DNA of 64,000 nt, taken from assembly GCF_902506375.1 (NCBI RefSeq), contig NZ_LR733284.1:3447771-3511770 (forward strand). The letters run 5' to 3'. The notes below the pieces were generated by a model that made no database searches, was not told where the DNA came from, and worked only from the letters and a program-made list of their open reading frames with translations. How positions within the stretch are numbered: the stretch's first letter is position 1; every line of letters begins with the position of its first letter. The position numbers and the translations under genes are program-made. Shown piece after piece: positions 52,674 through 60,968 of the stretch. This DNA is from Microbacterium sp. 8M (GTDB taxonomy: Bacteria; Actinomycetota; Actinomycetes; Actinomycetales; Microbacteriaceae).

Positions 52674-52701
52674 TTTTCGGAATCGTCATTCCGTAATGCG
52701 G
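52674..52701. promoter_or_regulatory. IclR-type site between guaD and mop-mod genes
   Basis: TTTTCGGAA-N6-TTCCGTA-N4-CGG matches the xdh site at 44602-44628, including the flanks TTTT and GTA. It lies just upstream of the -35 hexamers of both divergent promoters (TGGACC for guaD on the minus strand, TTGTTG at 52711 for the mop gene), so it can control either or both. Confidence 0.65.
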
Positions 52702-52710
52702 GATCCGCGG

Positions 52711-52739
52711 TTGTTGGACCGCATCTGCGGCGCTATTGT
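52711..52739 (+). promoter_or_regulatory. Leaderless promoter of the mop-modABC operon
   Basis: TTGTTG (52711-52716) and TATTGT (52734-52739) are 17 bases apart and the ATG follows after seven bases without a ribosome binding site, so the mRNA should begin at the start codon. Confidence 0.55.
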
Positions 52740-52746
52740 CATCGTC

Positions 52747-53145
52747 ATGACGCATTTTCGGATCCGCGAGGCAGCGAGTCTGCTGGGGGTCAGTGACGAC
52801 ACCGTGCGCCGTTGGGCTGCCGACGGCATCCTGACGCTCTCCACCGACGCGACCGGGCACCAGGTCGTGCCGGGCGCGGAGCTGGCCGAACGCGCCCAGG
52901 CGCTCGCGAGCGAACCGGATCCGGGCGACGACGTGGTGCGCAGCGCGCGCAACCGTTTCGTCGGCCTCGTGACGGCCGTGCGGGTGGACGGACTGATGGC
53001 CCAGGTCGAGCTGCAGAGCGGGCCGCATCGCATCGTGTCGCTGATGAGCGCGGAGGCCGCGGAGGAGCTGGGGCTCGAGGTCGGCAGCAAAGCCGTCGCC
53101 GTGACGAAGGCCACCATGATGATCATCGAAGCCGAGAGGGCCTGA
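52747..53145 (+). CDS. Mop-type molybdate-binding DNA-binding protein
   Basis: A 132-residue protein with an N-terminal MerR/excisionase-like helix-turn-helix (IREAASLLGVSDDTVRRWAA, about 5-25) and a C-terminal molybdenum-binding Mop/TOBE domain (NRFVGLVTAVRVDGLMAQVE, about 65-130). It probably senses molybdate and controls the transporter genes behind it, taking the place of ModE. Its stop lies three bases before the modA start, so it heads the modABC operon. It is divergent from guaD with a shared IclR-type site. Confidence 0.88.
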   Translation: MTHFRIREAASLLGVSDDTVRRWAADGILTLSTDATGHQVVPGAELAERAQALASEPDPGDDVVRSARNRFVGLVTAVRVDGLMAQVELQSGPHRIVSLMSAEAAEELGLEVGSKAVAVTKATMMIIEAERA

Positions 53146-53147
53146 GC

Positions 53148-53972
53148 ATGGCCGGCACCCGGCTGCGGCTGTCGGCCCTCGTCGCCGGCCTCCTGACGGT
53201 TCTCGCCCTCACGGCCTGCTCCGGGACCACCTCCCCGGCACCGAGCCCCTCGGCCACGCCGACCGGCCGGACGAGCATCACCGTCCGCCCCGCCCCCCAC
53301 GGCGAGCTCACCGTGTTCGCCGCCGCGTCGCTGAGCAAGGCGTTCGATGAGATCGCCGCCAGGTTCGAGCACGAGAATCCCCGGGTGCACGTGCGCCCGA
53401 TCACCTACGACGGATCCTCGACCCTCGCGACGCAGATCCTCGAGGGCGCCCCCGCCGACGTGTTCGCCTCGGCCGACCTGAAGAACATGGACAAGATCAT
53501 CCAGGCCCGGCTCGCGGGGGCCACGGAGGTGTTCACCACGAACGTGCTGCAGATCGCCGTCGCCCCCGGCAATCCGCGGAAGGTGAAGGACCTCGCATCC
53601 CTCGCCGCCCCGGGACTCAAGGTCGTGCTGTGCGCTCCAGCCGTGCCCTGCGGCAGCGCGGCGAAGACGCTGCTCGGCGACGCCGGAGTGGCCGTCACGC
53701 CGGTCAGCGAAGAGCAGAACGTCACCGCCGTGCTCGCCAAGGTCAAGGCCGGCGAGGCGGACGCGGGCCTCGTCTACACGACCGACGTCAAGGCGGCCGG
53801 ATCCGCCGTCACCGGGATCGAGATCCCCGACGCGGACCGGGCCGTGAACCAGTACCCCATCACGGTGCTGACGACGGCGAAGAACCCGGACGCGGCGGCC
53901 GCGTTCCAGGAGTTCGTGCTGTCGGAGAAGGGCCAGAAGATCCTCACCGATCTCGGGTTCGGCGGGCGATGA
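53148..53972 (+). CDS. modA: Molybdate ABC transporter substrate-binding lipoprotein
   Basis: A 274-residue lipoprotein with the signal LVAGLLTVLALTAC (lipobox Cys at 25). The ModA fold follows: LTVFAAASLSKAFDEIA near 58, DVFASADLKNMDKI, and GLVYTTDVKAAG near 210. Two Cys in LCAPAVPCGSAA probably form a disulfide. It captures molybdate outside the membrane for ModB/ModC. The start follows GAGAGGG and the stop overlaps modB (ATGA). Confidence 0.95.
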   Translation: MAGTRLRLSALVAGLLTVLALTACSGTTSPAPSPSATPTGRTSITVRPAPHGELTVFAAASLSKAFDEIAARFEHENPRVHVRPITYDGSSTLATQILEGAPADVFASADLKNMDKIIQARLAGATEVFTTNVLQIAVAPGNPRKVKDLASLAAPGLKVVLCAPAVPCGSAAKTLLGDAGVAVTPVSEEQNVTAVLAKVKAGEADAGLVYTTDVKAAGSAVTGIEIPDADRAVNQYPITVLTTAKNPDAAAAFQEFVLSEKGQKILTDLGFGGR

Positions 53973-54772
53973 CGCAGCGGCGCGGCGAGGGGCTGCCGAC
54001 GTGGGTGCTGATCCCGACCCTCGTCGCGGTGGCGCTGCTCGTGCTGCCGTTCGTCGCGCTGCTGGTGCGGCTGGACTGGGCGGCCGTGCCCGCGGCCGTC
54101 ACGTCGCCCGCCGCACTGCAGGCGCTCGGGCTCTCGCTGCTCACCGCGACGATCGCCACCGCCGTCTGCGCGCTGCTCGGCGTGCCCCTCGCGGTCGCGA
54201 TCGCCCGCAGCCCCACCTGGCTCGCGGCCGTGCTGCGCACCCTGACCACGCTGCCTCTGGTGCTGCCGCCCCTCGTCGGCGGCATCGCGCTGCTCGCCCT
54301 GTTCGGCCGGACCGGTCTGCTCGGCGGCGCCCTGGGGGCCTTCGGGATCCAGATCCCCTTCACGACCGCCGCCGTGGTGATCGCGCAGGCGTTCGTGGCG
54401 CTGCCGTTCCTGGTGATCTCGATCGAGGGCGCCCTGCGCGCGATCGGCACGGAGCACGAGCACGTGGCCGCCGGCCTCGGCGCGAGCCGGTTCACGGTGT
54501 TCCGCCGGGTGACCCTGCCGCTCGCCGCCCCCGGACTCGTCGCGGGTACCGTGCTCTGCTTCGCGCGCGCTCTCGGCGAGTTCGGCGCGACGGCGCTGTT
54601 CGCGGGCAACGCGGCGGGCGTCACCCGCACCATGCCGCTGGCGATCTACACCGCGTTCAACGGCGCAGGCGTCGAGGAGGACACGGCGATCGCGCTCTCG
54701 CTCATGCTGATCCTCGTCGCCATCGCCGCGCTGGTGCTCGTGCGGGGCTGGCGTCCGGGGGCCGTGCGATGA
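53969..54772 (+). CDS. modB: Molybdate ABC transporter permease
   Basis: A 267-residue permease with five or six membrane helices and the binding-protein-dependent transport loop [23 protein letters not shown] near 165. [19 protein letters not shown] is typical of ModB. It forms the membrane channel for molybdate with ModA and ModC and is coupled to both neighbours by 4-bp overlaps. Confidence 0.95.
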   Translation: MTQRRGEGLPTWVLIPTLVAVALLVLPFVALLVRLDWAAVPAAVTSPAALQALGLSLLTATIATAVCALLGVPLAVAIARSPTWLAAVLRTLTTLPLVLPPLVGGIALLALFGRTGLLGGALGAFGIQIPFTTAAVVIAQAFVALPFLVISIEGALRAIGTEHEHVAAGLGASRFTVFRRVTLPLAAPGLVAGTVLCFARALGEFGATALFAGNAAGVTRTMPLAIYTAFNGAGVEEDTAIALSLMLILVAIAALVLVRGWRPGAVR

Positions 54773-55863
54773 GGGTGGACCTGAGCGCCCGTCGCGGCGG
54801 CTTCGCGCTCTCCGCCGCGTTCGAGGCGGATCCGGGCGAGATCCTGGCGGTGATCGGCCCGAACGGATCCGGCAAGTCCACGCTCCTGAACGCGGTCGCG
54901 GGGTTCCTGCCCGCAACCGGGACGGTCGAGGTCGCCGGGCGGGTGCTCGATGCCCCGGGTCGCGGATCCGCCCGTCCGACGCACGTGCCGCCCGCACGAC
55001 GGCGGATCGCACTGCTCGGACAGCGTCCGCTGCTGTTCCCGCACCTGAGCGTGCGCGAGAACGTGGCGTTCGGGCCTCGTGCGCAAGGGATGTCGCGCGC
55101 CGAGGCCCACCGTCGTGCCGAGCGCCGGCTGGAGGAGGTCGGCCTGGACGGCCTGGCCGCGCGTCGCCCGGGCGAGTTGTCCGGCGGGCAGCAGCAGCGT
55201 GCGGCGATCGCGCGTGCGCTGGCCTCCGAGCCCGACGCGCTGCTGCTCGACGAGCCGTTCGCGGCGCTCGACGCGCCCTCTGCCGCTCAGGCCCGGCGGC
55301 TCATCGCCGCGCAGGTGGGCGCCGGCGACCGTCCCCTCCCGATCGTGCTCGTCACGCACGACCCCATGGACGCGCTGATCCTGGCGGCGCGCACGCTCGT
55401 CATGCACGACGGCGCCGTGGTGCAGGCCGGCCGTACCGCCGAGGTGCTCGGCCACCCGCGGTCGGAGTTCGTCGCCGCGCTCGTCGGGGTGAACCGGCTC
55501 GAGGCGGTCGGCACCGGCGACGGCGGCGTGCGGGCGGCCGGCGGGCTCGCGCTCCGCGGTCACGGCGAGGCGCCAGGCGCAGGCCAGGCGGCCACGGCCG
55601 TGTTCTCACCCGGATCGGTGCGGGTGGAGGTGGCGGCGCCGGAGGATGCCGCAGCCGTTGCGAACGAGTGGACCGGCCGCATCGCGCAGTTGGATCCGAT
55701 CCCCGGCGGGATCCGGCTGCACACCGCGGAGCATCCCGAGATCGCCGTGGACTGCCCGTCGACGCACGCGGTCGCGCTCGGCCTGCACCCCGGGCAGCTT
55801 CTCACCTTCCGCGTCGCGGAGGCCGACGTGTCCCTCCGCGTCGAGGCGCCCTGCGACCGCTGA
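54769..55863 (+). CDS. modC: Molybdate ABC transporter ATPase
   Basis: A 364-residue ATPase: Walker [12 protein letters not shown] near 30, signature [15 protein letters not shown] near 137, Walker [14 protein letters not shown], and a C-terminal TOBE/Mop-like part (about 270-360) that binds oxyanions for feedback control. It closes the mop-modABC operon; repeats with a strong hairpin follow the stop codon. Confidence 0.95.
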   Translation: MRVDLSARRGGFALSAAFEADPGEILAVIGPNGSGKSTLLNAVAGFLPATGTVEVAGRVLDAPGRGSARPTHVPPARRRIALLGQRPLLFPHLSVRENVAFGPRAQGMSRAEAHRRAERRLEEVGLDGLAARRPGELSGGQQQRAAIARALASEPDALLLDEPFAALDAPSAAQARRLIAAQVGAGDRPLPIVLVTHDPMDALILAARTLVMHDGAVVQAGRTAEVLGHPRSEFVAALVGVNRLEAVGTGDGGVRAAGGLALRGHGEAPGAGQAATAVFSPGSVRVEVAAPEDAAAVANEWTGRIAQLDPIPGGIRLHTAEHPEIAVDCPSTHAVALGLHPGQLLTFRVAEADVSLRVEAPCDR

Positions 55864-55865
55864 GC

Positions 55866-56012
55866 GCCCTTCGCCTCGTCGCTGCGCTCCTCGCTCAGGG
55901 ACCGGGAAGCGGTCGCCGGCGCCTGAGCGAGCGCAGCGAGACGAAACGCGGTGCTCTTGCGAGTTCACCGCGTTTCGTCTCCGTCGCGCTGCGCGCGTCG
56001 TCGCTCAACGGC
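55866..56012. repeat. Composite dispersed repeats with a 16-bp hairpin after modC
   Basis: One copy of CTCGTCGCTGCGCTCCTCGC plus TCAGGGACC (55875-55904) is followed by CTGAGCGAGCGCAGCGAG and a perfect stem (55938-55953 with 55966-55981) whose arms contain GACGAAACGCGG. The block probably terminates the mod operon. The first part is the same sequence that is read as peptide in the FHA protein near 5813. Confidence 0.8.
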
Positions 56013-56084
56013 CATCGAAGACGCCGTTCGGATCCTGCTCACCCGCGCCGGTGCTACGGTTGCCCCTCGAAAGGAGGCCGACCC

Positions 56085-57185
56085 ATGTCGCCCACGCCGC
56101 GCGCCCATGACGCCCACGCCGCCGCGTCGCGCGCCGGTGCCCGGCGGCTGCCGTCCACGGGCGTGCTCGACACCCGCGACCGGCCTCTGCGCGACCTTCG
56201 GATCTCCGTGACCGACCGCTGCAACTTCCGCTGCGTGTACTGCATGCCGCGCGAGGTGTTCGGCCGCGACTACGCATTCCTCGAACGGCATGAACTGCTG
56301 ACGTTCGAGGAGATCGAGCGCATCGCGCGCGCCGCGCTCGCGAACGGCGTCCGGAAACTGCGCCTCACCGGCGGCGAGCCGCTGCTGCGCCGCGGCATCG
56401 AAGACCTCGTCGCCCGACTCGCCGCACTGCGCACGCTCGACGGATCCAAACCGGAGATCGCCCTCACCACCAACGGATCCGCCCTCGCCGTCAAGGCGGA
56501 AGCGCTCAAGGCGGCGGGCGTCGACCGGGTCACGGTGTCGATCGACTCCCTCGACGACGACCTGTTCCGTCGCATGAACGATGTGGAGTTCCCGGTCGCG
56601 CGCGTGCTGCACGGCATCGACGCCGCGCAGGCCGCCGGCATGCCGGTCAAGCTCAACACGGTGGTCAAGCGCGGGGTCAACGACGGCGAGATCCTGAACC
56701 TGGCCGAGCACTTCCGCGGGACCGGGCACGTCCTGCGCTTCATCGAGTACATGGACGTCGGCGCCACGAACGGCTGGAGCCTCGACGAGGTCGTGCCGTC
56801 GGCCGAGGTCGTGGCGACGATCGACGCCCGCTTCCCGTTGGAACCCGCAGCGCCCGCCGCCCCTGGCGAGACGGCGAAGCGCTGGCGCTACATCGACGGC
56901 GGCGGAGAGATCGGCGTGATCTCCTCGGTCACCAATGCGTTCTGCGGCACCTGCAATCGCGCCCGGCTCTCCACGGAGGGCCGACTGTTCACCTGCCTGT
57001 TCGCGACGGAGGGCCACGACCTGCGCGCCCTGCTGCGCGGCGGCGCCGACGACACCGAACTCACCGCAACCCTCGCGCGGATCTGGGGCGTCCGCGATGA
57101 CCGCTACTCCGAGATCCGCTCCAGCCTCACCCCGGAGCTGCGCGCCGACCGCCGCCGCATCGAGATGAGCTACATCGGCGGCTGA
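56085..57185 (+). CDS. moaA: GTP 3',8-cyclase (molybdenum cofactor step 1)
   Basis: A 366-residue radical SAM enzyme that rearranges GTP to 3',8-cyclo-GTP, which MoaC turns into cyclic pyranopterin phosphate. The N-terminal cluster ligands are Cys46, 50 and 53 (RCNFRCVYC); the C-terminal GTP-binding cluster is [11 protein letters not shown] plus a later Cys in LFTCLF. It ends with the GG tail (SYIGG) needed for activity. The start follows AAGGAGG. An N-terminal extension of about 25 residues precedes the core. Confidence 0.96.
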   Translation: MSPTPRAHDAHAAASRAGARRLPSTGVLDTRDRPLRDLRISVTDRCNFRCVYCMPREVFGRDYAFLERHELLTFEEIERIARAALANGVRKLRLTGGEPLLRRGIEDLVARLAALRTLDGSKPEIALTTNGSALAVKAEALKAAGVDRVTVSIDSLDDDLFRRMNDVEFPVARVLHGIDAAQAAGMPVKLNTVVKRGVNDGEILNLAEHFRGTGHVLRFIEYMDVGATNGWSLDEVVPSAEVVATIDARFPLEPAAPAAPGETAKRWRYIDGGGEIGVISSVTNAFCGTCNRARLSTEGRLFTCLFATEGHDLRALLRGGADDTELTATLARIWGVRDDRYSEIRSSLTPELRADRRRIEMSYIGG

Positions 57186-57196
57186 GGTGCGCAGGT

Positions 57197-57221
57197 TCTT
57201 GAGCGAGCGCAGCGAGACGAG
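57197..57221. repeat. Short dispersed repeat after moaA
   Basis: CTTGAGCGAGCGCAGCGAGACGAG, a single unpaired half-copy of the second repeat family, lies between the convergent moaA and moaE genes. Confidence 0.65.
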
Positions 57222-57233
57222 GGACGTTGCTCC

Positions 57234-57644
57234 TCAGAGGCCGACCCACTCCGACACGCCGTCGGCGTAGTGCTGGCGCTTCCAGATCGGCACGCCGCGC
57301 TTGATCTCCTCGACGAGCCGCTCGCACGCGTCGAACGCCTCCTTGCGATGCCCGGCCGAGGCCGCGGCGAACAGCGCCACGTCGCCGATCCGCAGGTCGC
57401 CGACCCGGTGCGCCGCCGCGACGCGCAGGCCCGTCTCGGCAGCCACGCGCTCGACGATCTCCTCGAGGAACCGCTCCGCGTCGGGATGCGCCCGGTAGTC
57501 GAGCGAACGCACCGCCTGCCCGCCGTCGTGGTCGCGCACGACGCCGCAGAACATGACGGTCGCCCCGTGCGCCGCGTCCCCGACCGCGGCACGGATGACC
57601 GCCTCGTCGAGCGGCTGGTCGCTGATGATCGCGCGCTCGCTCAT
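57234..57644 (-). CDS. moaE: Molybdopterin synthase catalytic subunit
   Basis: A 136-residue subunit that, with thiocarboxylated MoaD, puts the two sulfurs on cyclic pyranopterin phosphate. HGATVMFCGVVRDHDGGQAV near 25, VAAAHRVGDLRIGDVAL near 75, RKEAFDACERLVEEIKRGVP and the lysine-containing PIWKRQHYADG match the family; this last Lys is in the active site. The start overlaps the moeB stop (ATGA). Confidence 0.95.
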   Translation of the reverse strand: MSERAIISDQPLDEAVIRAAVGDAAHGATVMFCGVVRDHDGGQAVRSLDYRAHPDAERFLEEIVERVAAETGLRVAAAHRVGDLRIGDVALFAAASAGHRKEAFDACERLVEEIKRGVPIWKRQHYADGVSEWVGL

Positions 57645-58780
57645 GCGCCGGCGCCCTCCGTCCTGCCGCCCACGGCGACGTAAGCCCCGATCCCGCCCGC
57701 GAGATAGCGCGCGTCGATGCCGCGCCCGCGCAGCACGCGCACCGCCCGCTGCGACCGCGGATCCTTCTCGCAGAACACAACGAGCGGTCCGCCCGCGACC
57801 TGCGGATCCTCGCCGGCCGCGAGGGCGCCGAGCGGCAGCGCCGCCGCACCCGGGATCCCCCGCAGCGCGATCTCGTGCGGCTCGCGCACGTCGAGCAGCC
57901 GCACGCCGCCCTCGCGCTGCAGCCGCAGCACCTCGGCCGCAGAGACACTCGGCGTCTCATCGCGGGCGCCGGCGCCAGTGGAACCCAGTCCGCAGAACAG
58001 CTCGTAGTCGACGAGCTCGGTGACCGGATCCGCATCGGCCGCCCGCTCGTACGCGATCTCCCTCGTGCGCGCCGTGAGCGCGTCGTAGAACAGCACCCGT
58101 CCGATGAGCGGCTCGCCGATGCCGGTGAGCAGTTTGACCACCTCGGTGGCCATGAAGGACCCGATGGCGGTACACAGGCTCGCCAGCACCCCGCCGAGTT
58201 CGCAGGACAGCACCTCGTCCGGATCCGGCGGAACGGGGAACAGATCCCGGAAGCCGACCTCCGGCACCGACACCCCGACCTGACCCTGGAATCGCAGGAT
58301 CGAGCCCCAGACCAGGGGCTTGCCGGCCAGCCGTGCGGCGTCGTCGGCGAGGTAGCGGGTGGGGAAGTTGTCGCTGCCGTCGACGAGCAGGTCGTATTCG
58401 GAGAGGATCGCGGGCAGGGTCTCCGCGCTCGCGCGCTCCCGGTACGGGCGCACCAGGATGCCCGGGTCGATGTCGCGCACGGTGTCGGCGAGCGAGCCGA
58501 CCTTCGACCGGCCGATGTCGTCCATGCCGTGACTGAGCTGCCGGTGCAGGTTGGAGAACTCCACGACGTCGTCGTCGATCACGCCGATCGTTCCGACGCC
58601 GCTGCCGGCCAGCGCCGGGACGAGAGCACTGCCGAGGCCACCCGCGCCGATCACGAGCACCCGGGCCGCCGCGAGGCGGCGCTGCGCGGCCTCGCCGAAC
58701 CCCGGCAGCATGAGCTGACGGCTGTACCGGGCGATCCGTTCGGGCGGAAGTTCCGGCCCCGGCTCGACGAGCGCGATCAT
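57641..58780 (-). CDS. moeB: MoeB/ThiF adenylyltransferase with rhodanese domain
   Basis: A 379-residue protein that adenylates the C-terminal Gly of MoaD and passes sulfur to it. The E1-like domain has VIGAGGLGSALVPALAGSG near 43 and GSDNFPTRYLADD near 135; the rhodanese domain (about 270-370) has a Cys in VVFCEKDPRS. The usual zinc-binding CxxC pairs of MoeB are not seen: the only Cys of the first domain are in LSCELGG and ASLCTAIG. The start ATG lies seven bases after TACACT on its strand, so the mRNA is probably leaderless. It is divergent from moaD, with an IclR-type site between them. Confidence 0.93.
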   Translation of the reverse strand: MIALVEPGPELPPERIARYSRQLMLPGFGEAAQRRLAAARVLVIGAGGLGSALVPALAGSGVGTIGVIDDDVVEFSNLHRQLSHGMDDIGRSKVGSLADTVRDIDPGILVRPYRERASAETLPAILSEYDLLVDGSDNFPTRYLADDAARLAGKPLVWGSILRFQGQVGVSVPEVGFRDLFPVPPDPDEVLSCELGGVLASLCTAIGSFMATEVVKLLTGIGEPLIGRVLFYDALTARTREIAYERAADADPVTELVDYELFCGLGSTGAGARDETPSVSAAEVLRLQREGGVRLLDVREPHEIALRGIPGAAALPLGALAAGEDPQVAGGPLVVFCEKDPRSQRAVRVLRGRGIDARYLAGGIGAYVAVGGRTEGAGA

Positions 58781-58833
58781 AGGATCGAGTGTAAGCGGGG
58801 ATCCTCCCGCCGGACGATCTTTTTTCCAGGATG

Positions 58834-58857
58834 CGGATGCTGATTTCCGCGATACGG
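58834..58857. promoter_or_regulatory. IclR-type site between moeB and moaD
   Basis: CGGAT-N6-TTCCG-N5-CGG matches the xdh and iclR sites in arm sequence and spacing with one changed base. It lies 15 bases before the moaD start codon, overlapping its -35 region, and 54 bases before moeB on the other strand, so it may couple cofactor synthesis to purine breakdown. Confidence 0.45.
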
Positions 58858-58871
58858 GTTACATTGAGGTC

Positions 58872-59114
58872 ATGACCACTATCACCGTGCGCTACTTCGC
58901 GGCCGCCGCCGACGCGGCCGGGCGCGACCAGGAGCAGCTGACCGTGCAGGGCACGCTCGGCGCCCTGCGCGCGGAGCTGCTGGAGCGCTACGGCGAACCC
59001 ATGGCCAAGGTGCTGCGGTCGGGGTCCTTCCTCGTCGACGGCACGGTCAGCCGCGACGACGACCGACGCCTCGGCGCCACCGTCGACATCCTGCCCCCGT
59101 TCGCGGGCGGCTGA
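58872..59114 (+). CDS. moaD: Molybdopterin synthase sulfur carrier
   Basis: An 80-residue ubiquitin-fold protein ending in the required GG (DILPPFAGG), the thiocarboxylation site. TVRYFAAAADAAGRD at the start and GTVSRDDDRRLGATVD in the middle are typical. It accepts sulfur from the MoeB-rhodanese protein and gives it to MoaE. The ATG lies six bases after TACATT with only a too-close GAGG, so a leaderless mRNA is likely. Confidence 0.93.
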   Translation: MTTITVRYFAAAADAAGRDQEQLTVQGTLGALRAELLERYGEPMAKVLRSGSFLVDGTVSRDDDRRLGATVDILPPFAGG

Positions 59115-59225
59115 CCCCGGCGTCCCGATCCGCCGACGATGTCCGGTCCTGCCGAGGAATCCGGCGGATCCGTCGGTGAAACGTGACAGGCTCGGAGGAT
59201 CCGGACCGAGTCGGAGGAGACGAGC

Positions 59226-59696
59226 ATGAGTGAGCTGACGCACCTGCGGGCCGATGGATCCGCGCACATGGTCGACGTGACGGACAAGGCCGTCACGCGC
59301 CGCGAGGCGCGGGCGCAGGCCGTGCTCCAGACGACCACGGAGGTCGTCGCCAAGATCGCCGACGGGACACTGCCCAAGGGCGAGGCCCTGGGCACCGCCC
59401 GCATCGCCGGCATCATGGGCGCCAAGCAGACCTCCGCGCTCATCCCGCTGTGTCACCCGCTGCCGCTGAGCCGCGTCGAGATCGACCTGGTGCCGGAGGG
59501 CGACCGCGTGCGGATCCTCGCCACAGCCGTCACGAAGGGCGTCACGGGCGTCGAGATGGAGGCGCTCACCGCGGCCAGCGTCGCCGCCCTCACGCTGTAC
59601 GACATGATCAAGGCCGTCGACAAGCACGCCGTGATCGGGGACATCCGCGTGCTCGCGAAGTCGGGCGGCAAGAGCGGCGACTGGACGGCGGAGTGA
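59226..59696 (+). CDS. moaC: Cyclic pyranopterin monophosphate synthase
   Basis: A 156-residue enzyme that forms cyclic pyranopterin phosphate from the MoaA product. Signatures are [20 protein letters not shown] near 72, [18 protein letters not shown] near 108, and [10 protein letters not shown] near 127 with the catalytic Asp and Lys. Length is standard. The start follows GGAGGAGA. The stop overlaps the GTG start of mogA. Confidence 0.96.
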   Translation: MSELTHLRADGSAHMVDVTDKAVTRREARAQAVLQTTTEVVAKIADGTLPKGEALGTARIAGIMGAKQTSALIPLCHPLPLSRVEIDLVPEGDRVRILATAVTKGVTGVEMEALTAASVAALTLYDMIKAVDKHAVIGDIRVLAKSGGKSGDWTAE

Positions 59697-60214
59697 CCGC
59701 CGAAGCGCCGGGCCCTGGCGCGTCGGCGGGCTGGGCGTCCGGCACGCGGTCCGCCACGGTGCTCGTCGTCTCCACCCGGGCCGCGGCGGGTGTCTACGCG
59801 GACGAGACCGGGCCGATCATCCGCGACTGGCTGACGGCCCGCGGCTTCGCGGTCGGGGATCCGGTCGTGGTGCCCGATGCGTCGGTCGCGGACGCGCTGG
59901 CCGCCGCGCTCGCGGACGCCCCCGACGTGCTGCTCACGACCGGCGGCACGGGGCTGTCCCCCGACGACCGCACGCCCGAGGCGACCGCCACGCTGCTCGA
60001 CCGGGAGATCCCCGGGCTCATGGAGGAGCTGCGCCGACGGGGCCTGGCGATGACGCCGATGGCCCTGCTCACCCGCGGCGTCGCGGGAGTCGCCGGACGC
60101 ACGGTGGTCATGAACCTGCCGGGATCGCGCGGCGGCGTGCGCGACGGTCTCGCGGTGCTGGATCCGGTCCTGGAGCATCTGCTCGGCCAGCTGGGCGGGC
60201 GTCGCGACCACTGA
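59693..60214 (+). CDS. mogA: Molybdopterin adenylyltransferase (MogA/MoaB)
   Basis: A 173-residue protein of the MogA/MoaB family that adenylates molybdopterin before metal insertion. [18 protein letters not shown] near 80, [16 protein letters not shown] and [16 protein letters not shown] near 142 carry the substrate-binding residues. The start is GTG inside GTGA, overlapping the moaC stop. The first 18 residues are extra. MoeA and MobA are not in the window. Confidence 0.92.
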   Translation: MTAEAPGPGASAGWASGTRSATVLVVSTRAAAGVYADETGPIIRDWLTARGFAVGDPVVVPDASVADALAAALADAPDVLLTTGGTGLSPDDRTPEATATLLDREIPGLMEELRRRGLAMTPMALLTRGVAGVAGRTVVMNLPGSRGGVRDGLAVLDPVLEHLLGQLGGRRDH

Positions 60215-60302
60215 CGCGGGGCTCTCCACGCCCCGCGCCCTCCGGTGCCGGCCGCAGGCGCGGAGCAGCAGGCGCCGCGCAGCGCCGTAGGGTGGGACAT
60301 CT

Positions 60303-60842
60303 ATGGCAATCGGAGCGACGATCCACACGTTCGACGTGCAGCTGGCGGACACCGACCGCGGGGTCTACGAGGACTACGCGCTGCGCGTCGCGCGGCACCC
60401 GTCCGAGACCGATGCGTACATGCTGACCCGCGTGCTCGCGTACGGACTGGAGTTCACAGAAGGCATCGCGTTCAGTGAGGGCCTCTCCTCGACCGAGGAG
60501 CCCGCGATCGTCGTGCGCGACCTCACCGGACGGTTGACCGGCTGGGTCGAGATCGGCGCGCCGGATGCCGAGCGCCTGCACTTCGGATCCCGGCTGGCCG
60601 AGCGCACCGTCGTCTACACGCATCGCGACCCGGCCAAGGTCATGGCGCCCTGGGAGGGCAAGCGGATCCACCGCGCCGAGGACATCCGCGTCCACAGCTT
60701 CGACCCCGGCTTCATCGACAGCGCGGTGCCGCTGCTCGAGCGCCGCAACACCGTCACCATGACGGTGACCGAGGGTGTGCTCTACCTCGACCTCAACGGC
60801 ACCACGCTGACCACCGCTGTGCACGAGCACGCGCTGGGCTGA
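60303..60842 (+). CDS. YaeQ family protein
   Basis: A 179-residue protein matching YaeQ from start to end (MAIGATIHTFDVQLADTDRG, HPSETDAYMLTRVLAYGLEF, DLTGRLTGWVEIGAPDAERL, YLDLNGTTL). YaeQ has a nuclease-like (PD-(D/E)XK) fold of unknown role; Glu in EFTEGI and Asp/Glu in GWVEIG would be in the active site. It has no operon partner and lies between mogA and a repeat block. Confidence 0.9.
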   Translation: MAIGATIHTFDVQLADTDRGVYEDYALRVARHPSETDAYMLTRVLAYGLEFTEGIAFSEGLSSTEEPAIVVRDLTGRLTGWVEIGAPDAERLHFGSRLAERTVVYTHRDPAKVMAPWEGKRIHRAEDIRVHSFDPGFIDSAVPLLERRNTVTMTVTEGVLYLDLNGTTLTTAVHEHALG

Positions 60843-60851
60843 GCGTTCGGA

Positions 60852-60968
60852 GTCGTTGAGCGAGCACCGGCGAAGCCGGAGCGAGACGAAACGCGGTGCC
60901 TTCGCGGAACGCCGCAAGGGCACCGCGTTTCGTCTCAGTCGCCTGCGGTGTCTTCGCTCAGCGACCCC
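60852..60968. repeat. Composite dispersed repeat with 18-bp hairpin, overlapping a gene end
   Basis: TTGAGCGAGCACCGG and related bases lead to a perfect stem (60883-60900 with 60919-60936) whose arms contain GAGACGAAACGCGGTG. The right side reads into the 3' end of the convergent RND permease gene, whose stop codon is at the edge of the stem. Confidence 0.8.
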
